In this document: one piece after another, positions 12,001 through 19,970 of the stretch | Position numbering within the stretch: the stretch's first letter is position 1 | Layout of the letters: every line of letters begins with the position of its first letter | DNA from: Glandiceps talaboti | Taxonomy: Eukaryota > Hemichordata > Enteropneusta > Spengelidae | Direction of reading: 5' to 3' | Assembly: GCF_964340395.1 (NCBI RefSeq) | Contig: NC_135566.1 | Location: forward strand, 21,600,635-21,664,634 | Length of the DNA: 64,000 nt | Notes under the pieces: generated by a model | The model's database searches: none | What the model saw: only the letters and a program-made list of their open reading frames with translations | What the model was told of the DNA's origin: nothing | Program-made: the position numbers and the translations under genes

Positions 12001-15000
12001 GTTGAATTTCCGGGTTGTGGAAGTGCAGTTTTGACTTTTATATCATCGAATAACGGGATTTGTTTTATATATTCTAAAACAACAACTATTTTGTTATGTT
12101 TCTCGGTACAGTAACATTCCTAAATGATGGGGTTGAGTTGAGAAATCGCAATGTTCGGCAACACGTGGCGTAATGCATGTTGTCGGTAGATATATAAACA
12201 TAGAGACGCAAGTGATGAACGTATTCAGTTATTCGTAGCCCAAAATTTCGTTATATAAATGACGTTTTTCCTCAAAAATTTTGAAGAAACAAAACCTTTT
12301 TAGGTGACTTCTAAATCAATCAAATCAAACGATATATTAATGCGAGACAAGCTTTAGTTTTTAATTTGTTTTTGTGGACAATGTTCGAATTCGACTGACG
12401 AATCCTGTGACTAGAATCTAACACGATCAATGCACCGTTGACCAGCCAGACGAAAATGGTCGACATGTTTGTTGACCAGCCGAGAAGTGCATAAGGAACT
12501 TGTGAGGCAGTCCGAATAAATAGATGTAAAATCCGACGTTTCGAATAAAAATTCTTCTTCAAGGTATTTTTAGGCAAGACATATTAGGTAAACATCTGAA
12601 TATATCTGAAACACTTAGTTGACTAGCCGACTGTACGAATGCCATAGAAGGCATCGAATGAATAACAAATAACATTGAAAAAAGTAAGCGTGAAACTGAT
12701 TTGCACAGGAAAGAAAATCTTTTTGTTTCGTTATTTTTTTAACGATGAAGACTACGCGTAAATGGTCGTAGTTTGGGCTCATGAATAAACGGACAATAGG
12801 TGTTTACTTTTTATTGTCTCCAACCTAAAGTACATGAATATGCGTTGAGACTTATGAATATTCACCGTAGTACATCGTAACTACTAGTAGCTACTCGTCT
12901 TTACTCGTTACGACGCGTAATTACGATGCTTTTGATTTCGATGACGCCCCTAACCCAGCATTTTAAGTTCAAATCTGGTATAAACCATACTAAGATATCA
13001 ACTTGTTGAAACGTACATAATGATACATGTACATACTACATGTATCCTTAGCATGAACTATTTGACTACCAAGTGAAAGCAGTCAAGTAGTAGAAGAGAA
13101 ATGAAAAACACAGCCAGTATTATTGATTTGTTTACAACATGTGAGATTGAAAGAAGACATTCTGAACTGATAAGTTATGTCATTTTGTTTTAACAGGTTA
13201 AGAGTGTCAGACTTGTCAGAGATAAAGAAACAGATAAATTTAAAGGTAAGTGTAAACTTTGCTTACTTGTCACACTGTACACTTGTCAGACATAAAGAAA
13301 CATGAATTTAAAGGTAAGTGATTGTGTAAAGGCACAGTTCTGACAAGGTTTAAAATATAGATGTGAAATACAGTTGTTTGGCAAATCCATAGAAAAAGTT
13401 GGCCCAGATTAAAATAATGGAAATTTATTGATGGCCTGACTGATATCATAACACCAAATGTATCTACTGCGATAACCTGGTATTGAAACATTGGTCTTTA
13501 ACACATGATTATCAATGCATGTCCATAGATATGTAACCACCATGAATGCAATTATGAAACAAACAATCTTTTTAGTAATCTGGTCTACCGCTCCAAACAA
13601 GAAACCAATTTTTTTGACTGGTAGAAATTTTCATTACTACATATGAAGTCTGAGTCCAAGAACATTGATTCTTGCAAGAAACTAGTTTGTTATGTGAATT
13701 ATTGTAATGATTATGATAATGTTGTTTATTATGTAGGTTTTTGCTATGTAGAATTTGAAGATAGGGAGTCACTTGCAGAGGCTCTCACTTACCATGGTGC
13801 TGTAAGTATTGACTACAATGCAATACATACAACTAGTTAACATAGAGTTGGGTTCCATTTCCTCGCAGACTTTTGGGTTCTACTCTTGAATCTTGTAAAG
13901 TGTTTGCAGTACATGTAGTTCCAACTATATCACTACCAAAGTACATACCTGTATTATTAAAACTTGAAGCAAATTATAAATATTACAATAACTGTACATG
14001 TACATGTAAGTACGCATAGTTTGACTGACAGCCGTCATTGGAAATACTGATGAATAACATCCAAAGTACATGTATATGTATATGTCAATTTTTAAAAGTA
14101 AAGTTAGCTATAAATAGTTCCATATTTTTCCTCAATATTTTTCTTTGTTCAGCCAAGGAAAGTACTTGTATGAGTGAACTTACACTTGTAGTGGACAAAC
14201 CCTTTGTTATGGGTTATGGTTATTTTCTGAATGAAGAAAAATATTGGAGAATAATAAAATCATACCACCTCAAGCTTGATTGATGAAAAATTGGAACGTT
14301 TTGACTCATATTTTGGACACCATACAACCAGGGACACAGGTTTTCATGATGTAGACTGACCAGGGTATATATGTCCATATTTTCTGTGCAAAAACAATAA
14401 CTTGGCTTGTGCATGGTTTAATTATAGATATCCAAGTGCATCCACAGGAAAAGAAAGTGATTTTTTAACATAAATATTTTTTTGTGAATGCAAGAATACT
14501 CTTGAGTGACCATTCATCATGTTATACTCACTGACTAAATCTACAGACCCAAGTCTTTACTTATTATTATGATTTTCTACCCACAGGAATATGAAGAACG
14601 TCCTTTACGAGTCGATGTTGCTGAAGCACGTCGTAGTGACAAAGGGGGCTTCAAAGGGGGACAGAGGGGAGGAGCAGGAGGTATGTGTTTATCATTCAGT
14701 TCATGTTTACGATATTGTTTATTTATGGAAATGTTCCTAAATTATGCTAAGATATTAACATTGTCATTAGAATTTAGAGGCAAGTGAAGTCAACATTACC
14801 GATACTAATATATGTTTCTCCTAGCCCTGTTTGTCACCTTCTTATAGTGGAAGCATTAAGTACTGGTATACGAGAGATTTCATAATTTTGAATAATAGAT
14901 ACTAATAGATACATTTGGAGTTATGGGTTTGGGCAAACCTACCTGTACTACCCAGTGAATCAACATGTAATGTAACACTGTAGATGTTTATGTACTAGAG

Positions 15001-18000
15001 TTGTCTAACCAGATAACATATTCTTAAATTCAGGCTATAGAGGAGGTGGAGGAAGAGGCGGAAGGGGAGGTTACCGTGGTGACCAAGGATTTAGAGATCA
15101 GGGTGGCCAGGGCCAGTTTCAAAGTAGTGGTGAGTGTAGTATGTGAATACTGAAACTATGAAGTGTAAGAGACTTATGTGACATGGGGAAAGACACAATT
15201 AATTTGTTACAATAGTCCATATGTATTAAGATGCTCTCTTGTAACATGTAGTAAGATAAAGCTGCATGTAAGATCATTTCCTGTGGAACTATGGAAGTGC
15301 TCCTGAGATATATGATATATAGGAAACATGTCTACAAAGTGTCATCCACAATGGATGTCATCATTATAGAGCTGTAAAATTATTACTCCTGCACAGACCT
15401 ATTGCAACACAACACCCCTTTGTACCCTCAACACCCTGAGGAGCATACAATCTATTGCAGCCTCTATGAACACATACAACCATCGACAGGCAAGCATTTA
15501 CAAGCAGAACTTGCCATAAACAGTGAAAGTAAGGAAATGAATTGGATTAATAACACTTGGCTCAGTATGTTGGAAATAAAGAGACTTGTATTACATTTCA
15601 TGGTTTGATAAGAACTGTTTTATGGCCTCTTTATATGTACATGAAATGCCAGGGAAACTGGAAATTTGTTTATGAATGGTGAGGTATTATGTAAAAAAGC
15701 CACAAAACTGTTCTTATCAAACCATCAAGTTCCAACATGCTGTGTCATTGTATTGTTAAGCCAATGCATTTAATTACTTCCCCAGTTTGTAACAAATTCC
15801 ATTTGTAAATACCTGCCTGTCACTGTTTGTAACAAATTCCATTTGTAAATACCTGCCTGTCTATGTTTGTAACAAGTTCCATTGGTAAATACCTGCCTGT
15901 CACTGTTTGTAACAAGTTCCATTTGTAAATACTTGCCTGTCACTGGTTGTAACAAATTCCATTGGTAAATACCTGCCTGTCTCTGGTTGTAACAAGTTCC
16001 ATTTGTAAATACTTGCCTGTCACTGTTTGTAACAAATTCCATTTGTAAATACCTGCCTGTCTCTGTTTGTAACAAATTCCATTTGTAAATACCTGCCTGT
16101 CACTGGTTGTAACAAGTTCCATTTGTAAATACTTGCCTGTCTCTGGTTGTAATAAATTCCATTTGTAAATACTTGCCTGTCACTGGTTGTAACAAATTCC
16201 ATTTGTAAATACCTGCCTGTCTCTGTTTGTAACAAATTCCATTGGTAAATACCTGCCTGTCACTGGTTGTAACAAGTTCCATTTGTAAATACTTGCCTGT
16301 CACTGGTTGTAACAAGTTCCATTTGTAAATACCTGCCTGTCACTGGTTGTAACAAGTTCCATTGGTAAATACTTGCCTGTCACTGGTTGTAACAAGTTCC
16401 ATTTGTAAATACCTGCCTGTCACTGGTTGTAATAAGTTCCATTTGTAAATACCTGCCTGTCTCTGGTTGTAATAAGTTCCATTTGTAAATACCTGCCTGT
16501 CACTGGTTGTAACAAATTCCATTTGTAAATACCTGCCAGTCTCTGGTTGTAATAAGTTCCATTTGTAAATACCTGCCTGTCTCTGGTTGTAATAAGTTCC
16601 ATTTGTAAATACCTGCCTGTCACTGTTTGTAACAAATTCCATTTGTAAATACTTGCCTGTCACTGGTTGTAACAAGTTCCATTTGTAAATACTTGCCTGT
16701 CACTGGTTGTAACAAGTTCCATATGTAAATACTTGCCTGTCTGTGGTTGTATAGATATTTATAAAGCAGCTTGTATCATCCATGATGCCAGGTCCCCAAA
16801 TTGTACAGGTTAGTTGACTGGGACACAATCATGATTCAGTCCTTGCCAGATGACTTTATCTATTCAGAAACAAATGGAAGTGGTGAGGCTTTCCAGTGTG
16901 GAAGACTAAAAGGGAAGGGAAGCTTAGAGCACAGTGTGGAAAAGCACTGTGTAAAAACTAATAATGTATTCAATGTTCTCCACAAGGGGTTTAGCAGGGC
17001 ACTGCACCCTGGTATCGATGGCCAGTGGCAGTGCCCTGCTTCAAATGTTTTGCTCCTTTGTATATCAGTGTGTCCTTTTATCACAGTGTCCAACTACACC
17101 TCCTGTATTGTTCCATGAACATTTGTATATCAGTGTGTCCTTTTATCACAGTGTCCAACTACACCTCCTGTATTGTTCCATGAACATTTGTATATCAGTA
17201 TGCCCTTTTATCACAGTGTCCAACTACACCTCCTGTATTGTTCCATGAACATTTGTATATCAGTATGCCCTTTTATCACAGTGTCCAACTACACCTCCTG
17301 TATTGTTCCATGAACATTTGTATATCAGTATGCCCTTTTATCACAGTGTCCAACTACACCTCCTGTATTGTTCCACGAACATTTGTATATCAGTGTGCCC
17401 TTTTATCACAGTGTCCAACTACACCTCCTGTATTGTTCCATGAACATTTGTATATCAGTGTGCCCTTTTATCACAGTGTCCAACTACACCTCCTGTATTG
17501 TTCCATGAACATTTGTATATCAGTATGCCCTTTTATCACAGTGTCCAACTACACCTCCTGTATTGTTCCATGAACATTTGTATATCAGTGTGCCCTTTTA
17601 TCACAGTGTCCAACTACACCTCCTGTATTGTTCCATGAACATTTGTATATCAGTATGTCCTTTTATCACAGTGTCCAACTACACCTCCTGTATTGTTCCA
17701 TGAACATTTGTATATCAGTATGCCCTTTTATCACAGTGTCCAACTACACCTCCTGTATTGTTCCATGAACATTTGTATATCAGTATGCCCTTTTATCACA
17801 GTGTCCAACTACACCTCCTGTATTGTTCCATGAACATTTGTATATCAGTATGCCCTTTTATCACAGTGTCCAACTACACCTCCGGTATTGTTCCATGAAC
17901 ATTTGTATATCAGTATGCCCTTTTATCACAGTGTCCAACTACACCTCCGGTATTGTTCCATGAACATTTGTATATCAGTGTGCCCTTTTATCACAGTGTC

Positions 18001-19924
18001 CAACTACACCTCCTGTATTGTTCCATGAACATTTGTATATCAGTATGCCCTTTTATCACAGTGTCCAACTACACCTCCTGTATTGTTCCATGAACATTTG
18101 TATATCAGTATGTCCTTTTATCACAGTGTCCAACTACACCTCCTGTATTGTTCCATGAACATTTGTATATCAGTATGCCCTTTTATCACAGTGTCCAACT
18201 ACACCTCCTGTATTGTTCCATGAACATTTGTATATCAGTATGTCCTTTTATCACAGTGTCCAACTACACCTCCTGTATTGTTCCATGAACATTTGTATAT
18301 CAGTATGCCCTTTTATCACAGTGTCCAACTACACCTCCTGTATTGTTCCATGAACATTTGTATCCTTTAACCTGTCATTGCCATCATTATTTGTTATCAC
18401 ATGTTAAACCCTCTAAGACAACAAATGCCCTAAAACAAATGATCATTCACACCTATTCTGAAGTAAAGTGACACCGTTGTGCCAAGCGATAACGTGTTTC
18501 CCCTCCACTGTATGATTACACGAATTACACATGGCAAACATACATGTAATGCTGTAGACTTTTGACTTATATTCTTAAACATAGTCAAAAATGTATAACT
18601 GACTTGTATACCTTTTGATAAAGTGGTGATGCTGTGTCTGTTCATTAGTTTTATGTTCAAATTTACTCTGAAATCACTTTTAGGTAATAGTTGGCCATCA
18701 TATATTGCGAATTTCGACCAGTTCGACTGTATACAAAATTCCAACATGACGGATAATTACGTCACAAACTCTCATGAGGTTTTGAAGTCCTCAATTATAA
18801 AGTATAGTAAGTCTCTCATATCATTAGATTTCGGCCAGATGCGACACCATACAGGTATACACAAACTTTTCAATGTTTTTTTGTAAAGTCTACTCGTCTC
18901 TAGTCATTTAGTTTGAAATAATTTTAGCTTCCCTTGGAAAACTAATCATTATTGTTTGCATTAATTTGAAATAATGCAAATATGCAAGTTATGCAAATAT
19001 TATGAATAAATTATGCAAATGAGCACCCAACTATCAGAACAATCCCTAGAGAACACTGATATTAAACAATGGGATGGATAGCCTTTCACATACTGGGTAT
19101 CAAGAGTGTTGTCATTGTTGATCACCAGGATATGGCAGTGGTGGTAGCAGTGGGTATAGAGATGGTTATCAGGATGACTACAGGCCAAGAAGTGGAGGGG
19201 ACTACAGAGGAGGAAGGAGGGGAGCAGCAGGAGGGACAGGAGGGACAGGAGGGACAGGAGGGGCAGGAGGGGCAGGAGGGACAGGAGGATCAAGACAGGG
19301 ACAGGGTTACAGAGATAGAAGGGATGGACCTAGTAAACCAATTGAAGATCTCAGAGAACCCACTGCAGGTAAGTGCTTACCTCATCAATCCCTGAAAGGA
19401 ATATGCTACATAACTGAGATGTATACAGGACATAATAGTGTATAGAAAAATAGACTGTTTCTCTATAAAAGATACCCTTAGACAAACACAGATGAGATTT
19501 GGGTTAATTACTTTTCACATATTTCTCAGTGTTACAAACTGAAATTCTAACTCATTAAAAGTCTATCTCCAAAGAGGGTAGTGAAGGGGCCAGGAGGATG
19601 GGGGGGGGGGGGGGTGACTATCCAGATGAATTATGCAACTAATGGTCACCCCTTTTATTAGGCCAGCGAAAATTACTGTTTCTTTATGTTCTGCAAAAAA
19701 ACCCTGATTGTTTGCAATGATTGTCGTACAATAACATTTTTGATAAATCTCATGTACTTGGTATAGAAAGTAGTACTATTTGATGAATTACATTGAAAAT
19801 AAATGATGTATGAAGGTGTTATAGACATCAAATTAAAGAGTGAGGACTTGAAATTTTACAGTTAAGGCCATTATGATTCTTAGCACAACTGAACTGAGGT
19901 TCAGTAGTGCTAAAGGGATTGCAT

Positions 19925-19970
<46 letters not shown>

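Larger units (their letters stand above)
6004..13196 (+). other. eIF4H intron of 7.2 kb, packed with mobile elements
   Basis: The donor is GTAAGTA and the acceptor TTTGTTTTAACAG. The intron carries two TIR elements (6337-8676 and 11313-12950), a ~150-bp tandem repeat (9157-10010), a dispersed repeat (10240-10815) and a 40-bp minisatellite (10941-11230). I see no host coding sequence in it. Confidence 0.8.
15130..19128 (+). other. eIF4H intron of 4.0 kb made largely of tandem and foldback repeats
   Basis: It contains a foldback element with a 40-bp array (15440-16790), a 65-bp array (17061-18365) and a dispersed repeat (18605-19065). The dispersed repeat ends about 60 bases before the acceptor, so the branch point region of the next exon lies next to repeat sequence. 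A 12-base stem (AGCAGGGCACTG / CAGTGCCCTGCT) occurs at about 16994-17041. Confidence 0.75.

Noticed and set aside
15770-16675. Several minus-strand ORFs with a [11 protein letters not shown]-type repeat
   Set aside because: Three 40-bp units equal 120 bases, so the same peptide appears in all frames. Repeat artefact inside an intron.
16964-17573. ORFs with repeated Cys/Phe/Tyr peptides
   Set aside because: By-products of the 65-bp minisatellite.
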